Assembly (NCBI RefSeq): GCF_017165765.1
Contig: NZ_JAFGZD010000021.1
Location: forward strand, 1 to 64,000
DNA length: 64,000 nucleotides
Source of the DNA: Pseudomonas capsici
Lineage (GTDB): Bacteria > Pseudomonadota > Gammaproteobacteria > Pseudomonadales > Pseudomonadaceae
Direction: 5' to 3'
The notes beneath the pieces are model-generated. The model saw only the letters and a program-made list of their open reading frames with translations, had not been told where the DNA came from and did not search any database. Shown one piece after another: positions 17,111 through 25,399 of this stretch (its first letter is position 1; every line of letters begins with the position of its first letter). A program made the translations under genes and the position numbers.

Positions 17111-18388
17111 TTAATAGCCCACACCGAACCAATAGAACCCATAAGGGGGTTCTACCCCGCCGACATAGTTCTGGATGTAGCAGGAAAGGCTCGTAGACGA
17201 AAAGCCGACGACCTGAGGTCCGGAGTCGATGTAGCCGTTTGAAGTCGGGTTACTGGCTTGAGCAAGTGCGCACAGGCACGTGGTAGGAAATCGGAGTGGG
17301 AAGCTTGTGGTATGCGTGATGTCGAACCCTGCGACAGTTGTATGCCCCCACTGCAAAATCAGCCCTCCAAGCCAACTTGGCAAAGCGATATACCCATTCG
17401 CTCCCAGGCTGATCGCAAATCCCTTGCGAAGTTTTCTGGGGGTAACAGCTGTGGCGTCATCCGCCCCTGCATCGACCTCGGCCTGAGTGGCTATCCTCGC
17501 CAATCCCCAATTGATTTCTGTGGCCTGTACCGCAAGCGCCTTTAGTGCAGCGATATCGATATTTCCCTGATTAGTCGGCGCGCTCCAGGCTTTGATACAC
17601 CACATGACTGCCAGGTTGCGTGGACGAGTTTCCGTACCGCCCGTGCTCCCGGAAAACAAACCGGCAATGGATCCGCCAAGTGAACCAGACGACGTTTCCA
17701 AATAAGCCTTTGCAGTTGTCGAAGAGGAGCCACCATAAACCTTGCCGAAAAAAGTAGCAGGGGATGCTGTGCTACCGGTCACACCACTGGCACCTGAGCC
17801 AGCTCCGACGTTGTCGACAAAACCTGTCTCTTTATGGGCATGAGCTGCCAGTAAGTGATCCTGAAAGGTTCCGAGCTCACGCCCGCCATCAATACCACGA
17901 CCATGATCCCATCCACGCAGAAACTCACCACGTGACTCAGGAAGACGGAAGTAACCTGCAGGATCACCCGCCTTGTTGTAGCTGGTCCCCAGATAAGCAG
18001 CCAGGTCAGGGTAAGCAGCAATACTCTGCAAACTGCCATCGACTTCAAGATACCCGGGCGGAATGGCAGCTTTTGGAAACGGCACCATCATGCCAATCGG
18101 TACCACATTGTTGCTTTTCAACAAGGCATCCATTTCTTCCTTGTTGTAAACCCGCCCCTTGGTATAGGCATCGTTCTGGACGATATAGTGGATAGCTTCC
18201 AGCAACTGATCCAGATCTTCCTCCTTCGGGTTAATCTGGGCTGCGCGGATAACGGCCAGTAACTCATCGGTAACGGCATTGCCCCAACTTGCAGGAATCA
18301 AAGACCCTACCGTTCCATTTGTAACATCCTCATCAACAAACTTCCCATTCACCAGTCCAATACCGGCAACACTTTTTGGATAGTCCAC
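17111..18388 (-). CDS. tailocin tail fibre 1 (receptor-binding protein)
   Basis: This is a 425-residue fibre starting at GTG (VDYPKSVAGIG) with AGGAG upstream. Residues 1-80 form the baseplate-binding end. A phage tail-collar-like domain follows (PIGMMVPFPKAAIPPGYLEVDG, then FRLPESRGEFLRGWDHGRG at about 150-170). The middle is Gly/Ser-rich and a second conserved block (VMWCIKAW, about 270) precedes the variable tip. It is a close paralogue of tail fibre 2 over the conserved blocks but differs between residues about 173-265 and over the last 80 or so. It would decide which strains the tailocin kills. Confidence 0.85.
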   Translation of the reverse strand: MDYPKSVAGIGLVNGKFVDEDVTNGTVGSLIPASWGNAVTDELLAVIRAAQINPKEEDLDQLLEAIHYIVQNDAYTKGRVYNKEEMDALLKSNNVVPIGMMVPFPKAAIPPGYLEVDGSLQSIAAYPDLAAYLGTSYNKAGDPAGYFRLPESRGEFLRGWDHGRGIDGGRELGTFQDHLLAAHAHKETGFVDNVGAGSGASGVTGSTASPATFFGKVYGGSSSTTAKAYLETSSGSLGGSIAGLFSGSTGGTETRPRNLAVMWCIKAWSAPTNQGNIDIAALKALAVQATEINWGLARIATQAEVDAGADDATAVTPRKLRKGFAISLGANGYIALPSWLGGLILQWGHTTVAGFDITHTTSFPLRFPTTCLCALAQASNPTSNGYIDSGPQVVGFSSTSLSCYIQNYVGGVEPPYGFYWFGVGY

Positions 18389-18742
18389 AATTTACTCCTG
18401 ATAAAGTTAATAAAAACGGCGTCATACGCCGACATTGCCGAGTGAGGCGCACTTCTGCACGCCTCACCAGAACTCATTTACCTCTCATGTACAACTGAAC
18501 TGCTCAGCGCCAAATAGAGGGGACCAACTCTATCGCCCATGGCAGAACAGACACACAGAGCCATATCGGTTTACATGAACATTTAGAGGTGCGACCAAAA
18601 CAATCTGCAGACACGTGACAGTCGTCAACTTGCAGCAAGACCTTAAGCCCATCGATTACACACGACAGCTGCGAGTAAACGAGGTCCTGAGTGAGGGGGC
18701 GTGTCAATTGTAGAAAGAAAACATTCCGTCAGTGCGGTGTGC
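18389..18742. other. gene-free spacer between the two fibre modules
   Basis: About 350 bp hold no convincing gene. The spacer is AT-richer than the structural genes. A perfect 8-bp stem (GTGAGGCG/CGCCTCAC, at 18442-18467) has no T-run. The spacer looks like debris of fibre-module exchange or duplication. A truncated chaperone or fibre end could be hidden here. Confidence 0.55.
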
Positions 18743-19165
18743 TCAATTACTTTCAAGTCCGGCTGGAGCTACGGGACGAAACAGCATGTCGGGAAACTCC
18801 GGGGTCTGTGGCCAATCGCGCAAGGCCTGGATATAAATCAAGATCGCGGTAAATTGCTCGGTATCCAAAGTCGTCGACAGGTTCAACTCCAGTTGATCCT
18901 TGTGACGATCTCTTACGCCAGACGCAGCCAAAAGCGCTCGATCTCGCCACACCCGTTCCTTCGATTCCAACTGTTCAAAGGTCAAACCTGGGGCCTCAAT
19001 TGCAACAGGAAAACCATCTGCATTCGCGTGGATGATCTTTCCTGCCGAGTTTGCAGCTCGAAGCTCAACATGCTGCTTATCAGTGATTTCCTTACACTCT
19101 TTTCCGTCAGGTTGCATACCAGGCAAATAGAAACCGCCCGTCTCAGCGCAGTAAAAAATAGACAT
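18743..19165 (-). CDS. tail fibre assembly chaperone, module 2
   Basis: This 140-residue protein starts 2 bp after the fibre 2 stop, as fibre chaperones usually do. The opening MSIFYCAETGGFYLPGMQPDG and the later EKQHVELRAANSAGK-like region resemble the phage tail fibre assembly (TAP/gpG) family. The helical middle (ESKERVWRDRALL) fits too. It is unlike the 196-residue chaperone of module 1, which argues that the modules have separate origins. Confidence 0.7.
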   Translation of the reverse strand: MSIFYCAETGGFYLPGMQPDGKECKEITDKQHVELRAANSAGKIIHANADGFPVAIEAPGLTFEQLESKERVWRDRALLAASGVRDRHKDQLELNLSTTLDTEQFTAILIYIQALRDWPQTPEFPDMLFRPVAPAGLESN

Positions 19166-19167
19166 GA

Positions 19168-20409
19168 TTATTTTCCTATCCCGATAATGAAAATATCCCG
19201 AAGCCCTGAATAAACCAAACCATTATCCTGGCGATCAAGAATAACGCTGGTCTTTGTAAGATTCCGATACTGCGGAGTGATGTCATCATCCACACGTTCT
19301 AATGAAGAATGCACCGCGCCGGTAATTGCATAACACGCATCAGGCCACGTCAGAGGCCACGTAAGCGTAGAAAAGGTATCGGGAGCCAAAGTTGCCCGGC
19401 CATACTGAATCAGCAGGCCACCCAACCAGGTAGGAAACAGAACATACCCGCTAGCATTAGTGAAGCTCATCGCAAAACCGAAGCGCATTTTTCTGGGTGT
19501 TACAGCTGTTGTGTCATCCACTCCTGCACTCGCCTCGGCCTGAGTGGATAATTTGATTAGTCCCCGGTTTATTTCCGTAGCCTGAACCGCAAGAGCTTGC
19601 AGGGCTGCAATATCGATATGTCCCTGGTTGGTCGGATTACTCCATGCCTTGATGCACCACATGACTGCAATGTTTCGACCACGCGTTTCGGAACCTACCC
19701 GGGGTGTTCCGTTCACGCCATCAGTTACAAAGGCACCGGTCAGGTTTCGCGGACGGGCCCCCTGTGTTGCTGTACCCATTGCAAAACCCAGCCCAGTGGC
19801 ACCGCTTCCTCCATCGTCGTTCCCCAGATTTCCGTTCATATGTCTCATTGATTCCTGTCGGAACCCCTGAAGACTGTCAGCCTGATAACTACCTAACTCT
19901 CGTCCACCATCTACACCACGACCATGATCCCATCCACGCAGGAACTCGCCACGCGACTCAGGAAGACGGAAGTAACCCGCAGGGTCACCGGCCCGGTTGT
20001 AAGAGGTTCCCAGATAAGCCGCCAGATCAGGATAAGCCGCAATACTCTGCAGGCTGCCATCGACTTCAAGATACCCGGGCGGAATGGCGGCTTTTGGAAA
20101 CGGCACCATCATGCCAATCGGCACCACATTATTGTTTTTCAATAAGGCATCGATTTCTTCCTTGTTGTAAACCCGCCCCTTGGTATAGGCATCGTTCTGA
20201 ACGATGTAACGGATGGCTTCCAGCAACTGGTCCAGATCATCCTCTTTCGGGGTTATTTGAGCAGCCCGAATAACGGCCAGTAACTCATCCGTTACCGCGT
20301 TACCCCAACTGGCAGAAATCAATGATCCCGGTGCACCGGAAACAGTGTTCTCATCAACAAACTTCCCATTTACCAGCCCGACGCTGGGGACGCTTTTTGG
20401 ATAGTCCAC
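19168..20409 (-). CDS. tailocin tail fibre 2 (receptor-binding protein)
   Basis: This is a 413-residue fibre starting at GTG (VDYPKSVPSVG), in the same initiation context as fibre 1. Residues 1-172 are nearly identical to fibre 1 through GGRELG. They then diverge, match again over about 255-345 (AVMWCIKAWSNPTNQG, AVTPRKMR), and diverge at the tip. It is the fibre next to the baseplate genes, in the position where R-type tailocins normally carry their single fibre. Either both fibres are built into particles or one is a spare. Confidence 0.85.
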   Translation of the reverse strand: MDYPKSVPSVGLVNGKFVDENTVSGAPGSLISASWGNAVTDELLAVIRAAQITPKEDDLDQLLEAIRYIVQNDAYTKGRVYNKEEIDALLKNNNVVPIGMMVPFPKAAIPPGYLEVDGSLQSIAAYPDLAAYLGTSYNRAGDPAGYFRLPESRGEFLRGWDHGRGVDGGRELGSYQADSLQGFRQESMRHMNGNLGNDDGGSGATGLGFAMGTATQGARPRNLTGAFVTDGVNGTPRVGSETRGRNIAVMWCIKAWSNPTNQGHIDIAALQALAVQATEINRGLIKLSTQAEASAGVDDTTAVTPRKMRFGFAMSFTNASGYVLFPTWLGGLLIQYGRATLAPDTFSTLTWPLTWPDACYAITGAVHSSLERVDDDITPQYRNLTKTSVILDRQDNGLVYSGLRDIFIIGIGK

Positions 20410-20420
20410 GGTGTTACTCC

Positions 20421-21020
20421 TCAGTTGAAATTGACAAACTCTAAGGTGTGGGCAGGTGCCGCACGACGGATCAAACACTCGATAGCCGTTCCGGGATTCA
20501 CGCCAAAACGCTCCCCCCAGTAACTTGCGCCAAAGCGGCGCCCCTGGCGCTTGCGACCGCCTGTATTCAGGACCCACATGAATTGCGCATTCCAGGTACC
20601 GAAATGCGCCTTGCCGAAACGAGAACGCCCCATACGGGGCGCTCGGTATTCGGTGACGGTGGCATCGGAATAGCCCTGGCTGATGGCAATGTCGACGTAG
20701 AAAGCGGGGTTCTGCCCTCCTACGGCCACCAGCCGTTGTCTCACCGACAAGCGTCGGTCCTCGAACAAAGGGGTCAGGCCAAGGCAGGGATCGGGCAGGT
20801 TCATCACCCGTTCCCAGTCTGGAACCAGTTCGCTGACGCTGGCCGGGTCCATTTCGTTGAGCAGAGCAAAAGCACGCCCGTCGATTCGGGCGAACTCCCG
20901 GGACAGGCCGGTGATCACCTGTTGCAACTCGGGCACCCGCTCAGGGTCCCAGGCCGGCCCCGAAGGCAGCAGTGCCCGCAGTTGCTCGGCGTACTGACTG
21001 GCAGTTCTCAGGACGACCAT
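20421..21020 (-). CDS. baseplate protein, Mu gp48-like (DUF2313)
   Basis: This 199-residue protein belongs to the YmfQ/DUF2313 family, which sits between the baseplate J-like protein and the fibre in Mu-like and P2-like phages. Recognisable segments are AEQLRALLPSGPAW near the start and AHFGTWN / ECLIRRAAPAHT near the end. It overlaps the gp47-like gene by 13 bp. The likely role is linking fibres to the baseplate. Confidence 0.8.
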   Translation of the reverse strand: MVVLRTASQYAEQLRALLPSGPAWDPERVPELQQVITGLSREFARIDGRAFALLNEMDPASVSELVPDWERVMNLPDPCLGLTPLFEDRRLSVRQRLVAVGGQNPAFYVDIAISQGYSDATVTEYRAPRMGRSRFGKAHFGTWNAQFMWVLNTGGRKRQGRRFGASYWGERFGVNPGTAIECLIRRAAPAHTLEFVNFN

Positions 21021-22048
21021 ACAATCCCCCCGAATACCAGTAACTGATTGGGATTGGCCTGCACGTTGGCGACGGGCGAGATCAACACATGATCGGTTTC
21101 GCCAGCCGCGCCGCTGATGGACTCGGCGATATGCGTCAGCAACAGCGTCTCGCCAAGCCCTGCTTCACGGTTGTGCAGATCCATCAGTTGCGCCTGGACA
21201 GCGGCACGCACGGCTGAGGTATCCGGCATCAGCTTGATCGTATAGACGACGCGCCTCTGTATCGGAGCCAGCACGTACACCTCGGCCGTCACCGGCCTTA
21301 ACGGCTCGATATAGGCGGCCACTTGGGCAAGCTCCTCAGCATCGGGCACAGGAGTCGCATCATTGTCGCGCATGACAAAAACCGCCACGGTGCCCGGCCC
21401 CATAAAACGCCGGACACACCATGCGCGGGTCACCCCTGGCACTTCCATCGCCCAGGTCACGTAGTCATCCTGATTGCCACCATGAGGGATGACCCGGTAG
21501 GAACGGATGACTCGGGCGCGCAACGACTCGATGCTTTCCTGGGCGGTACCACCGCTCAGGCCGTCAGCCAGCACAGTGAAGCTGCTGTCAATCCCTTCAA
21601 TGGGCTGTACGGCGGTCATGACCAGACCGGCATCGGCGTTACCCAGAATGCCCGCTTCCACCGCCTCGACGGTGGTCACGTTATTGCCTGCCACCGTGGT
21701 CAGGCCCTGGGTAACGCGATAGGCACGACCATCGCTGAATTGCAGTACGGTGTCGGCATCCAGCACCGCACCCGCTGCCGCCGTGAAACGCACCGAGCCG
21801 CTGGCCGGTTGCGCAGCATTGCGCGGTTGCCGGAGCCTGAGGATGGCCTGCCGCTCCAGGGTTTCGTCATCGGCCGTGTCGGGCAGAATCTGGTCGGCGA
21901 TCCAGCGCTGATAGCCATAAAGCCCATAGGCTGCACCACTGTGGGCACGCGATAACACACGTGCATCGGATTGCCGCAGCGCTTCATCAGCCATGTCGAC
22001 CTGTATACGGCTGACCAGCGCAGGCAATGTAGGAGTTTCAAACGGCAT
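21008..22048 (-). CDS. baseplate J / Mu gp47-like protein
   Basis: This 346-residue protein is of the baseplate J family. The central segment GIDSSFTVLADGLSGGTAQESIESLRARVIRSYR and the following GGNQDDYVTWAMEVPGVTRAW stretch are typical. In contractile tails this wedge protein helps trigger the baseplate switch. It overlaps genes on both sides, as usual in compact tail operons. Confidence 0.88.
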   Translation of the reverse strand: MPFETPTLPALVSRIQVDMADEALRQSDARVLSRAHSGAAYGLYGYQRWIADQILPDTADDETLERQAILRLRQPRNAAQPASGSVRFTAAAGAVLDADTVLQFSDGRAYRVTQGLTTVAGNNVTTVEAVEAGILGNADAGLVMTAVQPIEGIDSSFTVLADGLSGGTAQESIESLRARVIRSYRVIPHGGNQDDYVTWAMEVPGVTRAWCVRRFMGPGTVAVFVMRDNDATPVPDAEELAQVAAYIEPLRPVTAEVYVLAPIQRRVVYTIKLMPDTSAVRAAVQAQLMDLHNREAGLGETLLLTHIAESISGAAGETDHVLISPVANVQANPNQLLVFGGIVWSS

Positions 22049-22436
22049 AGATCACCTGCCACTGTTCGGATGGGTTGAAGCGCACGGTCTGCCCGTTGGA
22101 AACGACCAGCACGACGCCGAGATTCAAGCGGTGGTTGTCAACCCGCTCGGTGAGGATTTCGATGTCCTGCACATGGCCGTCTTCGATCAGCCAGAGAAGC
22201 GCTTCGCGAGCGTAGAACTCGGCATCCCGTTGCGTCTGAGCGGTGAGTTTCACTCGCCGCAACAGCCACAGACGCGAGCCGATACGATCATCCGTCACCG
22301 CCGGATAGGTATCGCCCCACCAGCCATAACGTTCGTCATCGTCGATCTGGTCATCCGGCCCGGCGCGACGCCAGGTGAAGAGGCTGATGATGACCGAGCG
22401 CAGCAATGAAGCTTCCAGAGAGCCTGCGATAATCAT
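22038..22436 (-). CDS. Mu gp46-like baseplate protein
   Basis: This 132-residue protein is of the phage GP46 family, the Mu counterpart of the gpW/gp25 wedge component that starts sheath assembly. The WGDTYPAVTDDRIGSRLWLLRR segment is characteristic. It overlaps the gp47-like gene and meets the gp45-like gene at the stop. Confidence 0.82.
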   Translation of the reverse strand: MIIAGSLEASLLRSVIISLFTWRRAGPDDQIDDDERYGWWGDTYPAVTDDRIGSRLWLLRRVKLTAQTQRDAEFYAREALLWLIEDGHVQDIEILTERVDNHRLNLGVVLVVSNGQTVRFNPSEQWQVIYAV

Positions 22437-22945
22437 CAGGCACCTCCCACGGGTGGCCCGCTCTGGCCGTTGCCGCCTTGTACGCCACCGTGCGTATGGC
22501 TGATCTGGCTGATGCCGCCCGCAACCTGATCGCCCCGGGAAACGATCTTGCCGGTCTGGGTGATCTGCGGCGTATCAAAGTTCACCGCCACGGCGGCCTT
22601 GACGTTCAGGGTGTTGGTTTCGATGTCGATGACCTTGCCGCGCTTGAGGTGAATCCTGTCCCCCTCGTCGGTGTAGATCGCCACCTCCCCCGACTGCAGG
22701 GCATTCAGGCGGTAGCGGCGATCCGCAACCACCAGCAGCAGTCCGTGGGACCGGTCACCGCCGATAAACGCTGCAATGCCTTCGGCGCCAGGCAAAGGGT
22801 TGCTAGTGAAACCGTAGGGCTCGAAGTGCTCCATATCATCCTTGATTTCACCTGCAGTCAGATGCATTTGCAGTGCCTGCATCTTGCTGCTGGCTCTGGC
22901 GAGCACAACCGTGCCACGCGCCAGCATGCGATTGAGTATGCTCAT
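22436..22945 (-). CDS. baseplate spike, Mu gp45 / P2 gpV-like
   Basis: This 169-residue protein is of the baseplate assembly V family. After an N-terminal OB-like part, the C-terminal region ends in ISHTHGGVQGGNG. The HxH motif coordinates iron at the tip of the membrane-piercing spike in Mu gp45 and P2 gpV. The start MSILNRML is preferred over a frame nine codons longer because of a GGAA-type site upstream and family length. It should form the trimeric needle of the tailocin. Confidence 0.85.
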   Translation of the reverse strand: MSILNRMLARGTVVLARASSKMQALQMHLTAGEIKDDMEHFEPYGFTSNPLPGAEGIAAFIGGDRSHGLLLVVADRRYRLNALQSGEVAIYTDEGDRIHLKRGKVIDIETNTLNVKAAVAVNFDTPQITQTGKIVSRGDQVAGGISQISHTHGGVQGGNGQSGPPVGGA

Positions 22946-22989
22946 TGGGATTTTCCTTTTCGGGGAGGGCAACGTTGCGTTGCCGCTCT

Positions 22990-24039
22990 CTACTTTTTGC
23001 CAGTCTTGTGCGGGTCGTCGGGTTCGGCGTCGAACATTTCAGGAGGGCCGACCACAAGGGTCGTCAGCGTTCCTTTCTCGTCGAGGCTGTACGTGATTTG
23101 CGAGATCAACATGTCCTGATCGAACCCGATCACCCGATCCACGACTCGCACCAGCGTGTTGTGTCGCCAGAGATCGCCATTGGACTGACGCCAGCCTTGT
23201 ACCTTGTAGGTCGTGACCTGCGCCTTGCCCATGCGATTGCTGCGCTCCCAGTTCGCCCGGCTCTGGGCCAGCTCGGGGGTCACAGGTGACGACTCATGGA
23301 TGACCAGAACGCGCTTGCGACTGACCCTGGCATCGAGAGCCTGCGCCGACACCTCGCTGGCTTGCTTGCCGAACGTCTTGTCATTGCCTGCGCGTTGCCC
23401 GATCACCCGGTACTCGGAAAAAGTGCCGGAGAAATCGAGAGGCGCCGACGCAGAAAGGATGTTCTGACCAAGCTCCAGCCGATCCACTGCCCGCCCCTTG
23501 CTGCCTGGCCTGGCCAGTACCAGACGCCCCCACTCATCGTCGGTAGAGAAAATGCGAAACTTCGTCAGGATCCGGTCGATGGACTTGAACACCGTTTCAG
23601 CAGGTTCAATGGTGTGGTCGGCAATCTTGCCGGTTTCGGCGATTTCACTCACCACGCCCACCTCGTAAGGAGCCACAAGCGCCTGAATGATGCTGAGCGC
23701 CCCTTGGCCCTTCCACTGACCGGGTTTGTTGATCACCGTGCAATCGACAAGATCGGCCGTCAGAGAGCGCCCGGAAATACTCAGGGTGATCGTCTTGTCG
23801 TCATAGCTGATGGGGGTCGCAAAGACCCAGCCCGTCAGGATCAGATCACCCCCGATACGAACCTCGCATTTGTCGCCTTGCCCGATCGGCCGGGTGATGT
23901 TCTGTCCAGGCCACTGCCAGGTAATGCCCATCGTGAAACTGCGGGCCTGACGCTCGATGCCGGCAGAGATCGAGATGGTTTTCCAGCCACCGTAATCCAT
24001 ACCGCCCACCGACAAGGTGACAGCATTTTCCTTATCCAT
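22990..24039 (-). CDS. baseplate hub, Mu gp44 (gpP)/gpD-like
   Basis: This 349-residue protein is of the contractile-tail hub family (Mu gp44, P2 gpD, VgrG-like N-terminus). The beta-rich N-terminus and segments such as SYDDKTITLSISGRSLTADLVDC and FRIFSTDDEWGRLVLARPG match the family. The hub trimer carries the spike at the inner baseplate. It lies between the spike and the gp43-like gene, in Mu gene order. Confidence 0.85.
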   Translation of the reverse strand: MDKENAVTLSVGGMDYGGWKTISISAGIERQARSFTMGITWQWPGQNITRPIGQGDKCEVRIGGDLILTGWVFATPISYDDKTITLSISGRSLTADLVDCTVINKPGQWKGQGALSIIQALVAPYEVGVVSEIAETGKIADHTIEPAETVFKSIDRILTKFRIFSTDDEWGRLVLARPGSKGRAVDRLELGQNILSASAPLDFSGTFSEYRVIGQRAGNDKTFGKQASEVSAQALDARVSRKRVLVIHESSPVTPELAQSRANWERSNRMGKAQVTTYKVQGWRQSNGDLWRHNTLVRVVDRVIGFDQDMLISQITYSLDEKGTLTTLVVGPPEMFDAEPDDPHKTGKK

Positions 24040-24043
24040 CGAG

Positions 24044-25399
24044 TTACTCCTGCGCGACTTTCAGAGTGCCTGGCGGCAGGAAGCCTGGATGCTGGACACG
24101 GTTACGCTGCACGACCTCGGTCAGGCGGGTAGCATCGCCGAAGCGGCGATAAGCCAGAACCAGCGCAGGCAGCGGCTCGGCCACCTTGATGTCGACCAGT
24201 CGTACCCCGGAAGCAGCCACCGCGTTCAGATGACGGATCAAGGCCTGGCGCAAAGTGTTGAGCACCAGGTAATGCTCCGGGTCAGCTTTCAGCGAAGCCT
24301 CCCAGATGGCCGAACTGAGCGTGTCCCGCAACTCGATCACGTCATCGGCGACAGGCACCTGAGCACGATCGACCGGCATTACCACTTGATGCTCCAGTGA
24401 CGGCGTGGCAATGATCGGCACCGCAGCAGTGGCAACCGGCATGCTCGCCACCACCCTGGCAACCTTGACCAGCAAAGCATCCTGAACCAGATTGGCAGTC
24501 GCCTGAGCCGTGGAGCCGGTATCGAGACCGCCGCCCTGATTGACCTGATTGATACTGGCAATGGACTCGGCCTGCTGCGTGGCATCGGAAATCGTCGCCC
24601 TGTAATTGACGGACGAACTGTTGCCGCTCGCGCTCGCGCTGGTAGCTGTTCCGGCATTTGTGCCAGTGCCTGAACCTGCCCCCGTGCTCGCATTGAAACT
24701 GGCACTTGAGCTGGTACTGGTACTGCTACTGCTGCTGTCCCCATCAAAGCTGGCAAAGAAACTGGAGAACATGGTGCTCAACGCCAGGGGCGCATTGACC
24801 AGCGAATGAACCAGGCTGGTCACATCCGAGTAGATCGTCATGAAGGGGGTAAACTGCCGCTGAATCACGGCAAAGATCCCCGACAACGTACTGCGCAGCG
24901 CCTGGATATTGATGCGCGCTGCGTCGACCACAGACATGACCGCCTTGTAACGCTTGAGCGCCGAAGCCAGCAAGCCGTCAGAAGCCTGTACGAGCTGACG
25001 CCTGGTATTGACCGTTGACGTCGGAAAGCGCAGCGGCTGATCCGGATAGAACTTCAACGACAGCCTGACGACGCCACCTTCAGCCCGGTTGTGCTTCAGG
25101 ATGCAACCGCCCACCTGCACCTGCATGCGTCCCAACCACGGATGAACAAGCTCGCCTGCCCCCCTGGCTTCAAGAGCCTCCAGCAATCTGTCACGACGCT
25201 CGAAACAGTCATCGCCAACCAGGAAGGCCTCCATCGTATAGATTTGGGATTCCTTGCCCAGCGACTCGAAATAAGGCTCGTCGCGTTGTGGAAACTCGTG
25301 AAGCTGCCCTTTGCGACCGACCGGAACAGAATCCGTATCGACAAAGAAACCAATACCCCGGAAAGAAGCGGGCATCAGCCTGTCACGCCATGTAGTCAT
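24044..25399 (-). CDS. Mu gpN-like (DNA circularisation N-terminal domain) tail protein
   Basis: This 451-residue protein starts MTTWRDRLMPASFRGIGFFVD, the signature of the DNA_circ_N family (Mu gp43/gpN). Despite the name, in Mu-type tails this is a baseplate or tail-tip component. The middle (about residues 215-270) is an unusual low-complexity stretch of Ser, Thr, Gly and Ala, probably a flexible linker. It overlaps the tape measure stop by 17 bp. Confidence 0.8.
   Translation of the reverse strand: MTTWRDRLMPASFRGIGFFVDTDSVPVGRKGQLHEFPQRDEPYFESLGKESQIYTMEAFLVGDDCFERRDRLLEALEARGAGELVHPWLGRMQVQVGGCILKHNRAEGGVVRLSLKFYPDQPLRFPTSTVNTRRQLVQASDGLLASALKRYKAVMSVVDAARINIQALRSTLSGIFAVIQRQFTPFMTIYSDVTSLVHSLVNAPLALSTMFSSFFASFDGDSSSSSTSTSSSASFNASTGAGSGTGTNAGTATSASASGNSSSVNYRATISDATQQAESIASINQVNQGGGLDTGSTAQATANLVQDALLVKVARVVASMPVATAAVPIIATPSLEHQVVMPVDRAQVPVADDVIELRDTLSSAIWEASLKADPEHYLVLNTLRQALIRHLNAVAASGVRLVDIKVAEPLPALVLAYRRFGDATRLTEVVQRNRVQHPGFLPPGTLKVAQE

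Noticed and set aside
18504..18707. Minus-strand 67-codon frame between fibre modules
   Set aside because: It looks like chance translation of the AT-rich spacer, with no start signal or family resemblance.
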